DNA of 5,596 bases from an uncultured Prevotella sp. (GTDB lineage Bacteria; Bacteroidota; Bacteroidia; Bacteroidales; Bacteroidaceae). The translations under genes and the position numbers were made by a program. The notes under the pieces are model-generated. The model was not told the origin of the DNA and ran no database searches. It worked only from the letters and a program-made list of their open reading frames with translations. Location: positions 1 to 5,596 of the forward strand of contig CAAFFL010000189.1 in the NCBI GenBank assembly GCA_900762125.1, written 5' to 3'. Shown piece by piece: positions 1-5,596 of the stretch; within the stretch, counting starts at the first letter, position 1; each line of letters starts with the position of its first letter.

Positions 1-842
1 AGATCAACGCGATGCTTGGTCAGGAGATGAGCCACAACCACTATGAGAACCAGGTGACCTCCGCCACGGGCTTCCCCTCGAACAGCGCCACCGACCCCTC
101 CGCCGGTAGCAATGACAAGTCGCAGCCGGTGGGCTATGGCGACAACACCTCGCTGTTCTCCTACTTCGGCCGCGCATTCTATAGCTATGACGACCGCTAT
201 CTCGCTACGTTCACCCTCCGTCGCGATGGCTCGAGCAAGTTTGCTGATGGCCACCGCTGGGGTTGGTTTCCCTCAGCCGCTCTGGCATGGCGCATCTCGC
301 AAGAGGCGTTCATGAAGGACAACAAGGTCATCAACAACCTTAAGCTCCGCCTCGGATGGGGTTCCACGGGTAACCAGAATGTAGAGAACTGGGCCTATAT
401 GGCGATGCTCTCCACCTATAATACACCTTGGGGCGTCGGCGTCCTTAATGGCAACAATGCCAATCCGAAGCTGAAGTGGGAGACCACACGCTCCTGGAAC
501 GCCGGCTTCGACCTGAGTCTCTTCGACAGCCGCATCGACGTCGTCTTCGACTGGTACTATAAGAAGACCAACGACCTGCTGATGCGTCTCGACCTCCCCG
601 CCTTCCTCGGCGCTGGTGCCGGCAGCGGCTACGGTGTCGCCTCCAATCCGTGGGGTAACGTCGGTAGCCTGCGCAACTCGGGTATCGAGGTCACCGTCAA
701 CACCTCTAACATCGAAGGCAAGAACTTCCGCTGGAGCTCCAACATCGTCTTCTCCCTCAACCGCAACAAGGTCATGAGTCTCGACACCGAGACCGGCACG
801 CTGCCTCGCGCCTTCCAGGTAGGCTCCGAGACTACCACGTGA
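1..842 (+). CDS. SusC/RagA-family TonB-dependent outer-membrane transporter, internal fragment (5' end outside window, 3' end frameshifted)
   Basis: The frame is open from position 3 (the residues before the first Met read I-N-A), so the true start lies upstream and the ATG at 12 is internal. The product is beta-barrel sequence of a SusC-type transporter, which imports oligosaccharides across the outer membrane with a SusD lipoprotein lid. Family hallmarks are the FGRAFYSYDDRYLATFTLRRDGSSKF strand region (191-260, quoted in part: YDDRY, RRDGSSKF), the WGWFPS and LRLGWGSTGNQN motifs, NPKLKWETT, and GSLRNSGIEV near 661-690. The frame stops at TGA 840-842 just after SLDTETG and QVGSETTT, where SusC proteins normally continue for over 200 residues. 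The expected segment with the D-x-N-x-D-G type loop is absent, and the C-terminal strands reappear in another frame from 839. I read this as a SusC gene broken by an out-of-frame deletion, or as an assembly error. Family assignment is firm; substrate (xylan oligosaccharides) is inferred from the adjoining xylanase. Confidence 0.87.
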   Translation, partial: INAMLGQEMSHNHYENQVTSATGFPSNSATDPSAGSNDKSQPVGYGDNTSLFSYFGRAFYSYDDRYLATFTLRRDGSSKFADGHRWGWFPSAALAWRISQEAFMKDNKVINNLKLRLGWGSTGNQNVENWAYMAMLSTYNTPWGVGVLNGNNANPKLKWETTRSWNAGFDLSLFDSRIDVVFDWYYKKTNDLLMRLDLPAFLGAGAGSGYGVASNPWGNVGSLRNSGIEVTVNTSNIEGKNFRWSSNIVFSLNRNKVMSLDTETGTLPRAFQVGSETTT

Positions 843-2440
843 CGAATCCGTCGACGACGATGCCACGCCTCTACACCTCGAGCTACGCCAACAACAACAA
901 CCGTGTGAGTGACGCCTATATCGAGGATGGCTCCTACATTCGTCTGCAGAACGTCTCGCTGAGCTACACCCTGCCGCGCCAGTGGATCCACAAGGTCAAA
1001 CTGACGAATGTGAAGGTCTACTGCAACATCCAGAACCTCTTCACCATCACGAAGTATGACGGCTACGATCCTGAGGTCGGTAGCCTCTGGGGCGATGCGC
1101 TGAAGAACGGCATCGACTACAACCGTTATCCCTCACCGCGCATCTACACCTTCGACACGCCGCTCGACAACACGAAGAAGTACATCTTCCAGTTCTGGGT
1201 CAAGAGCACCTCGCCCGCCGGACAGCTGCAGTTCCAGTATCAGAACGGCTCGACCTACGGCTCGCAGGGTGCCTACACCACCTTCGACGTCGGCACGCAG
1301 TGGGTGCAGTGTGAGGCATCGTTCACGCCGGGCTATGATGACGTCAACCGCATCATCATCAACTTCGGTAAGGTGGGCGCTACCTACTACATCGACGACA
1401 TCAAGTTCGGCATCGCCAAGGATCAGAGCTCTGCGGCAGGGGCTAAGCAGTTCCTCTTCACGCGTGCAAGCCGTCGTCATGCCACGAGCATCACCTATAA
1501 GATGAAGACCCCCGCCGAGAAGCGCGAGGCACTGCTCGGCGCCATGGATGGCTGGATCAAGGGCATGGCCGACCACCTCAAGGAGAAGGGTGTCACGCCG
1601 TATGGTTATGATGTCATCAACGAACCGATCAGCGATGGTTCGAACAAGGTGCGTGGCTTCGAGGGTGTCTTCGGGGGTTCGACGACGGACGACGATGGCA
1701 ACAAGACCTACGACGCGGAGCCGACGGAGACCGAGACCGAGGGCCTGAACCTCAACTGGGGCAACAACCGGTTCTATTGGGGCTACTATGTCAACGACTT
1801 CGCCGTCCAGGCCTTCCAGAAGGCTCGCAAGTACCTGCCCGCGGAGACGAAGCTCTTCGTCAACGACTACAACCTCGAGACATCGCCCGAGAAGCTTGCC
1901 GCTCTGGTGAAGTTTGTGCAGGACATCGACGCCGCCAATGGCTCACCCATCGTCGACGGCATTGGCTCGCAGGTGCACTTCGACCTTAGCGCCGCCACTG
2001 ACGACTGGGATGCTGACGTGGCTCTCATCGAGAAGCTCCGTGCCAAGGTCGACGCGATGTTCAAGACGCTCGCTGCCTCCGGAAAGCTCATCCGTGTCAC
2101 CGAGCTCGACGTTGCCATGGGCACTTCGAGTCCCTCGGCTGCACAGTATCGCACTCAGGCCGAGACCTACAAGATGATCTTCCAGAGCTACCTCCAGAAC
2201 GTCCCCGCAGCACAGCAGAGCGGTATCACCATCTGGTCGCTCTCCGACAATGCCGACGAGCATGAGTATTGGCTCAATGGCGACCTGCCCAACCTCTTCG
2301 ACGGCCAGTACCTCCGCAAGTGGGCCTACAAGGGTGTCTGCGACGGTATCGCCGGTGAGGACCTCGGCCTGAAGTTTGGTGGTGACGACTACAAGGCTTA
2401 CTACGAGAAGAACAATGTCTCGCCGTCAGTAAGCGAATAG
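839..2440 (+). CDS. Chimeric ORF: SusC C-terminal barrel end fused to the CBM/C-terminal half of a GH10 endo-1,4-beta-xylanase
   Basis: The open frame runs from GTG 839 (an alternative ATG is at 860) to TAG 2438-2440, 533 codons. Neither start has a convincing ribosome binding site, and there is no signal peptide. Residues 1-105 are the end of a SusC barrel: MPRLYTSSYA, the SDAYIEDGSYIRLQNVSLSY region, QNLFTITKYDGYDPEVGS and PSPRIYTF. A normal SusC would end a few residues later (typically G-L-x-x-x-F). Instead the chain passes at about position 1153 into a CBM4_9-like module (residues about 106-191, ending YYIDDIKFG) and then the second half of a GH10 xylanase (about 218-520). An outer-membrane barrel tail fused to a xylanase half makes no functional sense, so this is best seen as the scar of a large deletion or a misassembly. 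Automated annotation would probably call it simply an endo-1,4-beta-xylanase. If translated, the product would stay in the cytoplasm and probably misfold. Confidence 0.8.
   Translation: MTNPSTTMPRLYTSSYANNNNRVSDAYIEDGSYIRLQNVSLSYTLPRQWIHKVKLTNVKVYCNIQNLFTITKYDGYDPEVGSLWGDALKNGIDYNRYPSPRIYTFDTPLDNTKKYIFQFWVKSTSPAGQLQFQYQNGSTYGSQGAYTTFDVGTQWVQCEASFTPGYDDVNRIIINFGKVGATYYIDDIKFGIAKDQSSAAGAKQFLFTRASRRHATSITYKMKTPAEKREALLGAMDGWIKGMADHLKEKGVTPYGYDVINEPISDGSNKVRGFEGVFGGSTTDDDGNKTYDAEPTETETEGLNLNWGNNRFYWGYYVNDFAVQAFQKARKYLPAETKLFVNDYNLETSPEKLAALVKFVQDIDAANGSPIVDGIGSQVHFDLSAATDDWDADVALIEKLRAKVDAMFKTLAASGKLIRVTELDVAMGTSSPSAAQYRTQAETYKMIFQSYLQNVPAAQQSGITIWSLSDNADEHEYWLNGDLPNLFDGQYLRKWAYKGVCDGIAGEDLGLKFGGDDYKAYYEKNNVSPSVSE
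1154..2440 (+). pseudogene. 5'-truncated GH10 endo-1,4-beta-xylanase with inserted CBM4_9-like module
   Basis: This is the xylanase portion of the chimera, numbered from GTG 839. The general acid/base is Glu262 in DVINEPI (codon 1622-1624) and the nucleophile is Glu422 in RVTELDVAMG (codon 2102-2104). Other GH10 marks are LFVNDYNLE, the substrate-site His380 in GIGSQVHFDL, and ITIWSLSDN followed by W-x-N-G-D-L and LFDGQY. In Bacteroidota Xyn10 enzymes of the xus type, one or two CBMs interrupt the GH10 barrel after the WHSQ-type motif. The order CBM (106-191), short basic linker, then TPAEKREALLGAMDGWIKG fits that layout. Missing are the signal peptide, the first barrel strands with the usual substrate-binding Lys and the WH motif, and the start of the CBM (about 86 residues remain against a usual 130 or so). 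Both catalytic Glu residues survive, but activity is unlikely. Family call is firm; loss of function is inferred. Confidence 0.8.
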
Positions 2441-2463
2441 GCACAAGAGAATTAAAATATCAG

Positions 2464-2507
2464 AGTGCGGAAATTGACTCGCAAGGGTCCTTTTCCGCAC
2501 TTTTTTT
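2464..2507 (+). terminator. Rho-independent terminator after the xylanase ORF
   Basis: A perfect 10-bp stem, AGTGCGGAAA (2464-2473) with TTTCCGCACT (2492-2501), encloses an 18-nt loop in which GAC (2476-2478) and GTC (2487-2489) can pair further. A run of seven T (2501-2507) follows directly. It lies 24 nt after the xylanase stop and should insulate that locus from the sigma-factor gene downstream. Confidence 0.85.
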
Positions 2508-2509
2508 AT

Positions 2510-2517
2510 TACTTTTG
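2510..2517 (+). promoter_or_regulatory. Bacteroidota-type -7 promoter box for the ECF sigma gene
   Basis: TACTTTTG matches the Bacteroidota primary-sigma -7 consensus TAnnTTTG at all six defined positions. It sits 20 nt before the sigma-factor ATG, implying a very short leader. I could not find a good -33 TTTG at the usual spacing (about 19-21 nt upstream the sequence reads GGGTC); the nearest T-rich block, 2491-2494, is too close and lies in the terminator stem. This is therefore a half-supported promoter. Confidence 0.55.
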
Positions 2518-2525
2518 CATCCAAT

Positions 2526-2530
2526 AGGAG
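2526..2530 (+). promoter_or_regulatory. Shine-Dalgarno that decides the sigma-factor start
   Basis: AGGAG lies 7 nt before ATG 2538 and 13 nt before the in-frame ATG 2544, so 2538 is preferred. ATG 2531 and 2534 are in another frame, with stop TGA 2549-2551, and are too close to the site. Confidence 0.55.
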
Positions 2531-2537
2531 ATGATGA

Positions 2538-3113
2538 ATGCCGATGAATGAAGTGAGCATCGAGAGGATCAACCGATGGGACGACGACGCTGTGACCATG
2601 CTCTATCGTCAGTTCTATCAGCTGCTGGTGAGCTACGCTTGGCAGCTGGTGGGCGACGTGGCCACGGCCGAGGATGTCGTCCAGGACATGTTCCTCGCCA
2701 CCATCTCCCGCCGCAACCAGTTTGCCTCCATCGGCAGTCTCCGCGCCTACCTCTACAACGCCACCCACAACCAGTGCCTCAACCACCTGCGTAACGACCA
2801 GGTGAAGCGCTCCAACCTCGCACGCATCGAGGCCGAGGGCAGCAAGGCATCCATTTCCGCCTTTGCGGAAGCGGAGGGTGAGCGCCTCAATGTGGAGGCG
2901 GTCTATCAGCAGCTCTTCCTTGCCATCGACGCCTTGCCGCAGCGACAGCGCGAGATCTTCATCCAGCTGATGCAGGGCAAGAAGAACCACGACATCGCCA
3001 AGGCACTGAACATCAGCATCAACACCCTGAAGACCCTCAAGCAGCGCGGTATGAAGACGCTCCGTGGAAAGCTCTCTCCCGACGCCCTCACGGTGCTCCT
3101 CACTATGCTCTGA
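2538..3113 (+). CDS. ECF-type RNA polymerase sigma factor (sigma-70 family)
   Basis: The 191-residue product has the normal ECF size. Region 2 spans about residues 20-90, with AEDVVQDMFLA (44-54) for core-polymerase contact and -10 recognition, followed by the SLRAYLYNATHNQCLNHLR helix. An Ala/Glu-rich linker (about 95-125) leads to region 4 (about 130-178), with DALPQRQREIF and a helix-turn-helix HDIAKALNISINTLKTLKQRG that reads the -35 element. There is no sigma region 1 or 3. Start ATG 2538 is supported by AGGAG 7 nt upstream. The FecR-type anti-sigma gene follows after 100 nt and an STN-domain SusC transporter after that, the usual order for Bacteroidota cell-surface signalling. The protein is inferred to be held inactive by the neighbouring FecR and, when released, to direct transcription of the downstream transporter locus and possibly others. 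Its target promoters are not evident here. The family call is very secure. Confidence 0.93.
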   Translation: MPMNEVSIERINRWDDDAVTMLYRQFYQLLVSYAWQLVGDVATAEDVVQDMFLATISRRNQFASIGSLRAYLYNATHNQCLNHLRNDQVKRSNLARIEAEGSKASISAFAEAEGERLNVEAVYQQLFLAIDALPQRQREIFIQLMQGKKNHDIAKALNISINTLKTLKQRGMKTLRGKLSPDALTVLLTML

Positions 3114-3134
3114 TTCCCCTTTTCATAGTTTTTT
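3102..3134 (+). terminator. Possible weak terminator or attenuator between the sigma and anti-sigma genes
   Basis: ACTATG (3102-3107) can pair with CATAGT (3124-3129) around a 16-nt loop, and T3129-T3134 forms a six-T run at the 3' side. The stem is short and AT-rich and begins inside the last codons of the sigma gene, so any termination would be partial. It may be chance. Confidence 0.25.
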
Positions 3135-3141
3135 AGCTTTA
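3134..3141 (+). promoter_or_regulatory. Weak candidate -7 box ahead of the FecR gene
   Basis: TAGCTTTA matches TAnnTTTG at five of six positions, directly after the T run that follows the sigma gene. No matching -33 element is obvious. The 100-nt gap (3114-3213) otherwise holds only an AAGGAA (3195-3200), a possible ribosome binding site 13 nt before the FecR ATG. Read-through from the sigma promoter is an equally good explanation for fecR expression. Confidence 0.18.
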
Positions 3142-3213
3142 GTAGCGATTTTCCCATGCTTCTTGTTCACCCCTTTCTCCACCTTGGGTGTATTAAGGAA
3201 TACAAGCAGAAGC

Positions 3214-4335
3214 ATGACAAAGACCAAACCAAACAACGATATCAACCGTCTGGCAGCGAAGTGGCTGCTGGGCACGGCGACAGATGCCGAGAACGACGAG
3301 CTCTTCGCCCGCACCACGGAGCAGGAGCGCCGCGACCTGCTTGAGCGCAACGACCTCGTCCACCGCTATGGCGTCTATGCCCAAGTCGACTGGCGCAAGG
3401 CGCGCCGGGCGGCTGCCGTCCATGCTCGCCCTCATGCTTGGCTCCGTCCCTTGCGCATCGCCGCCATCGCCGTCGTCCTCGTGGGCCTTGGCGTCCTGCT
3501 GGCGTGGTACCGCGACTACACCCGTGTGACGCCGCCACAGCTCACCGCCGCCGTGAAGCGTGCCGTCATCGTGGCACGGCAGCATGGGCAGGAGGGCACC
3601 GCCGCCACGTCAGGGCGTCCCGTCAGCGCCAACGCTATCGCCACACTCGTCCGTCAGAGCCATCTCGACCCCCAGCTGGCAGAACAGCTCATTGAGGCCC
3701 ATGTCGTCACCACCGTCCACGACCGCGACTTCTGGGTGACGCTCGACGACGGCACCCTCGTCCACCTCGACGAGCAGTCGGCCATCGCCTATCCCGAACA
3801 CTTCGGCCGCGGCTCGCGCGACGTCATCCTCAAGGGCGACGCGTTCTTCATGGTGGCAAAGGACAAGAGTCGGCCGTTCATCGTCCACACCGCCGCCGGA
3901 GAGGTGAAGGAGTACGGCACGACATTCCATGTCTCAGCGCCGGCTGCCACCACGACGACGGTGGTGCTCCTCACGGGCAGCATCAGCGTGACGCCGCAGG
4001 GTGGTCATGAGCAACTGATGCGTCCCACCGAGCAGGCCACGATGACCGCCGGCGCCGTCACGCTGCGCACGGTGGACATCCTACCCTATCAGGCGTGGAA
4101 CGAGGGCCGCCTCACGTTCGACGATATGCCGCTGGAGCGCGTGATGACCGTCCTGGCTCGCTGGTACCATCGTGACATCGTCTTCCGCGACCAGGCCCTG
4201 CGCGCCATCAGCGTCTCGGGCAACATCGACCGCTATGACGACATGCTGCCCACGCTGCAGTCGCTGGAGCTCATCACCGGCCTCACCATCACCGCCGACA
4301 GCTGCCAGATCACGATCGGCAAAGCGGAGAAATAA
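3214..4335 (+). CDS. FecR-family anti-sigma factor (inner-membrane, periplasmic sensor domain)
   Basis: From ATG 3214 the product has 373 residues, normal for Bacteroidota FecR proteins. Residues 1-75 form a cytoplasmic N-terminal region (NRLAAKWLLGTATDAENDEL) that should bind the sigma factor. One membrane helix lies at about 81-98 (RIAAIAVVLVGLGVLLAW). The periplasmic part has a linker, the FecR domain (about 173-260: FWVTLDDGTLVHLDEQSA, DVILKGDAFFMVAKDKSRPF, VKEYGTTFHV), and a C-terminal DUF4974-type domain (about 294-373: EGRLTFDDMPLERVMTVLARWY). That last domain is thought to meet the STN domain of the partner transporter. The frame is open back to ATG 3064, but this would add 50 unrelated residues overlapping the sigma gene and break the family alignment, so 3214 is chosen. 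AAGGAA at 3195-3200 is a distant possible ribosome binding site. The common T-P-x-G-G motif before the FecR domain is replaced by TTVHDRD. The family call is secure. Confidence 0.92.
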   Translation: MTKTKPNNDINRLAAKWLLGTATDAENDELFARTTEQERRDLLERNDLVHRYGVYAQVDWRKARRAAAVHARPHAWLRPLRIAAIAVVLVGLGVLLAWYRDYTRVTPPQLTAAVKRAVIVARQHGQEGTAATSGRPVSANAIATLVRQSHLDPQLAEQLIEAHVVTTVHDRDFWVTLDDGTLVHLDEQSAIAYPEHFGRGSRDVILKGDAFFMVAKDKSRPFIVHTAAGEVKEYGTTFHVSAPAATTTTVVLLTGSISVTPQGGHEQLMRPTEQATMTAGAVTLRTVDILPYQAWNEGRLTFDDMPLERVMTVLARWYHRDIVFRDQALRAISVSGNIDRYDDMLPTLQSLELITGLTITADSCQITIGKAEK

Positions 4336-4373
4336 TCGGAAATCCATTTAAATTCGTATTATATAAATTAGGT

Positions 4374-5596
4374 ATGAGAGAACAGAAGAACCATCACAGT
4401 CACATCCTGCGAACGCTGTTCGTGGGGTTCTTGCTGCTGATGCTGCCTGCCGTCCTCTGGGCACAAGGCAACCTGCAGAAGAAGGTCACCCTCAACATGA
4501 GGAATGTCGCTGCCGTGACGATGCTCAACAGCATCAAGCAGCAGACGGGTCTCAACATTGTCTACACCACAGAGCTGTCGCGCGCCTGGCTCAAGGTGAC
4601 GCTCAGCGCCAAGGGCGAGACGGCGAAGACCGTCCTCGACCGACTGATGACCCAGCTCGGCTGCGCCTACCGCCTCAACGGCAACATCGTCGCCATCTAT
4701 AAGCCACAGCCTTCGGGCCACAAGCGGCAGGTGAGTGGCATCGTCAAGGACGAGAGCGGCGAGCCACTGATGGGCGTGCCGGTGTGCATCGGCGAAAGCA
4801 AGGTGTGCGCCATCACCGACGTCGACGGCCACTACACGCTGGAGATCCCCACGACGGCCACAGAACTGAAATTCTCGTATGTCGGCATGCGGACGATGTA
4901 CACCACCATCGCCGCCGGCACCACAGCCACACGGCGCAACATCACCCTCTTGGCCGATAACCAGCTGGCTGACGTCGTCGTCACGGGCTACCAGACTATC
5001 TCACGCGAGCGTGCCGCAGGAGCCTACAGTATCCTCACCGAGGACGACCTCAAGGGCCGCCACACCACCGACCTCTCGAAGGCGCTTGATGGCCTCGTCG
5101 CAGGTATACAGTCGACAGACAATGGCCGTGGTGGAAAGAAATTCACCATCCGCGGCACGGGTACCCTCATGGCCGACAATGCCCCACTCATCGTCGTCGA
5201 CGGTTTCCCCATCACTGACAACAACAGCAACAGCTACAACGCACAGACCAACCCTAATATGAGCGCCCTGGAGCGCATCAACCCCGACGACATCGCGAAC
5301 ATCACCGTGCTGAAGGATGCCGCTGCGGCAAGCATCTGGGGTGCACGCTCGGCCAACGGTGTCATCGTCATCACCACGAAGAAAGCCAAGAAGGGACAGC
5401 CCTGGCAGGTGGAGGCCAGTACCCAGCTCACCGTCGGACAGAAGCAGGACGTGGGCTATCTGACCAACTACGGCACCTCAAAGCAAACCATCGACTACCA
5501 GCGCTGGTGCTTTGAGAACGGCATGGTTGGTACTCCCTACAATGGCAACATCTCGGACATGAGCGCCACCATCTCCCCGTCGTTGCTGCTGATGTA
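4374..5596 (+). CDS. SusC/RagA TonB-dependent transporter with N-terminal STN signalling domain (3' end outside window)
   Basis: From ATG 4374 the frame stays open to the window end, giving 407 residues of a protein that is normally over 1,000. It carries a signal peptide (LFVGFLLLMLPAVLWA, probable cleavage after Ala30), then an STN domain (about 38-110: NVAAVTMLNSIKQQTGLNIVY to GNIVAIYK, quoted in part). Next is a carboxypeptidase-regulatory-like domain (about 119-195: VSGIVKDESGEPLMGVPV, TDVDGHYTLEIP, LKFSYVGM), a TonB-box-like ADVVVTGYQT (199-208), and the plug (about 213-337). The plug shows FTIRGTGTL, PLIVVDGFPI and the SusC signature ITVLKDAAAASIWGARSANG. The STN domain marks it as a transducer able to signal to the FecR protein encoded 38 nt upstream. 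That gap is AT-rich, with no clear Shine-Dalgarno or TAnnTTTG box, so co-transcription with fecR is plausible. A SusD gene would be expected downstream. The ligand is unknown. Confidence 0.93.
   Translation, partial: MREQKNHHSHILRTLFVGFLLLMLPAVLWAQGNLQKKVTLNMRNVAAVTMLNSIKQQTGLNIVYTTELSRAWLKVTLSAKGETAKTVLDRLMTQLGCAYRLNGNIVAIYKPQPSGHKRQVSGIVKDESGEPLMGVPVCIGESKVCAITDVDGHYTLEIPTTATELKFSYVGMRTMYTTIAAGTTATRRNITLLADNQLADVVVTGYQTISRERAAGAYSILTEDDLKGRHTTDLSKALDGLVAGIQSTDNGRGGKKFTIRGTGTLMADNAPLIVVDGFPITDNNSNSYNAQTNPNMSALERINPDDIANITVLKDAAAASIWGARSANGVIVITTKKAKKGQPWQVEASTQLTVGQKQDVGYLTNYGTSKQTIDYQRWCFENGMVGTPYNGNISDMSATISPSLLLM

Noticed and set aside
820..845. Programmed -1 frameshift linking the two SusC frames
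   Set aside because: No slippery heptamer is visible before the TGA, and over a hundred expected residues are missing, so shifting frame would not restore a normal transporter.
880..905. AAC triplet run resembling a microsatellite
   Set aside because: It encodes an Asn run in a position where SusC proteins often have Asn/Ser-rich sequence; it is too short to be a meaningful repeat.
273..1576. Long open frames on the minus strand opposite the SusC and xylanase sequence (273-866, 629-991, 1133-1576)
   Set aside because: They lie wholly opposite well-supported coding sequence, show no recognisable domains, and are typical mirror frames of GC-rich genes.
2531..2551. Tiny six-codon frame (ATG ATG ... 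TGA) overlapping the sigma start, a possible leader peptide
   Set aside because: Its start touches the AGGAG with no spacing, so initiation there is unlikely; it appears to be chance.
2460..2990. Minus-strand open frame opposite the sigma gene and terminator
   Set aside because: Its translation is Leu/Val/Gly-rich antisense of the sigma gene, with no domain and no upstream signals of its own.
3203..3212. CAAGCAGAAG, identical to the first ten bases of a common Illumina adapter
   Set aside because: The match ends there (CATGAC follows), and the sequence continues smoothly into the FecR gene, so it is coincidence rather than adapter contamination.
3064..3213. Upstream extension of the FecR reading frame to ATG 3064, with a hydrophobic stretch resembling a signal sequence
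   Set aside because: It overlaps the sigma gene by 50 nt, does not fit FecR N-termini, and the family-like sequence begins at the Met at 3214.
4368..4832. Minus-strand open frame opposite the start of the second SusC gene
   Set aside because: The + strand here encodes a signal peptide, STN and carboxypeptidase-regulatory-like domains in perfect order; the minus frame is a shadow.
4879..5262. Plus-strand 127-codon open frame inside the second SusC gene
   Set aside because: It is an alternate frame of the plug domain, with a Ser/Thr/Pro/Arg-rich composition and no domain.

Overview
The window looks like Bacteroidota DNA, most likely Bacteroidales and plausibly a Prevotella-like gut or rumen bacterium. 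The evidence is SusC/RagA-type TonB-dependent transporters, a GH10 xylanase of the kind with a carbohydrate-binding module inserted in its catalytic domain, an ECF sigma / FecR / STN-SusC signalling trio, and a TAnnTTTG promoter box. The coding sequence is GC-rich at third codon positions. The genus is inferred. All genes are on the + strand.

Left part (1-2440): the remains of a xylan-utilisation locus, apparently rearranged. Positions 1-842 encode the middle of a SusC-type outer-membrane transporter, entering from outside the window and ending at an out-of-frame stop. The next frame (839-2440) resumes the same kind of protein near its C-terminus (about residues 1-105). It then passes at about position 1153, in frame and without a stop, into the second half of a CBM-containing GH10 endo-1,4-beta-xylanase. 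In the known xus loci of Prevotella and Bacteroides the order is SusC - SusD - SusC - SusD - xusE - xyn10. The simplest reading is therefore two deletions: one of roughly 130-150 codons inside SusC, and one removing the SusC tail, SusD, any xusE, and the first half of the xylanase. Either this is a decayed locus or the assembly has collapsed sequence here; the window alone cannot decide.

Middle (2441-2537): a strong rho-independent terminator, followed immediately by a Bacteroidota -7 promoter box and a Shine-Dalgarno sequence.

Right part (2538-5596): three genes in the standard order of a trans-envelope signalling module. They encode an ECF sigma factor, a FecR-type anti-sigma factor with one membrane segment, and the N-terminal 407 residues of a SusC transporter carrying a signal peptide, STN domain, carboxypeptidase-regulatory-like domain, TonB-box region and plug, cut by the window end. 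By analogy with FecIRA-like systems, ligand transport by the SusC is sensed through STN-FecR contact, releasing the sigma factor to transcribe target genes. The ligand is not shown by the sequence; the xylan neighbourhood is only suggestive. I see no RNA genes, CRISPR arrays or insertion sequences. The most unusual thing here is the rearranged SusC-xylanase region, not a clearly new system.
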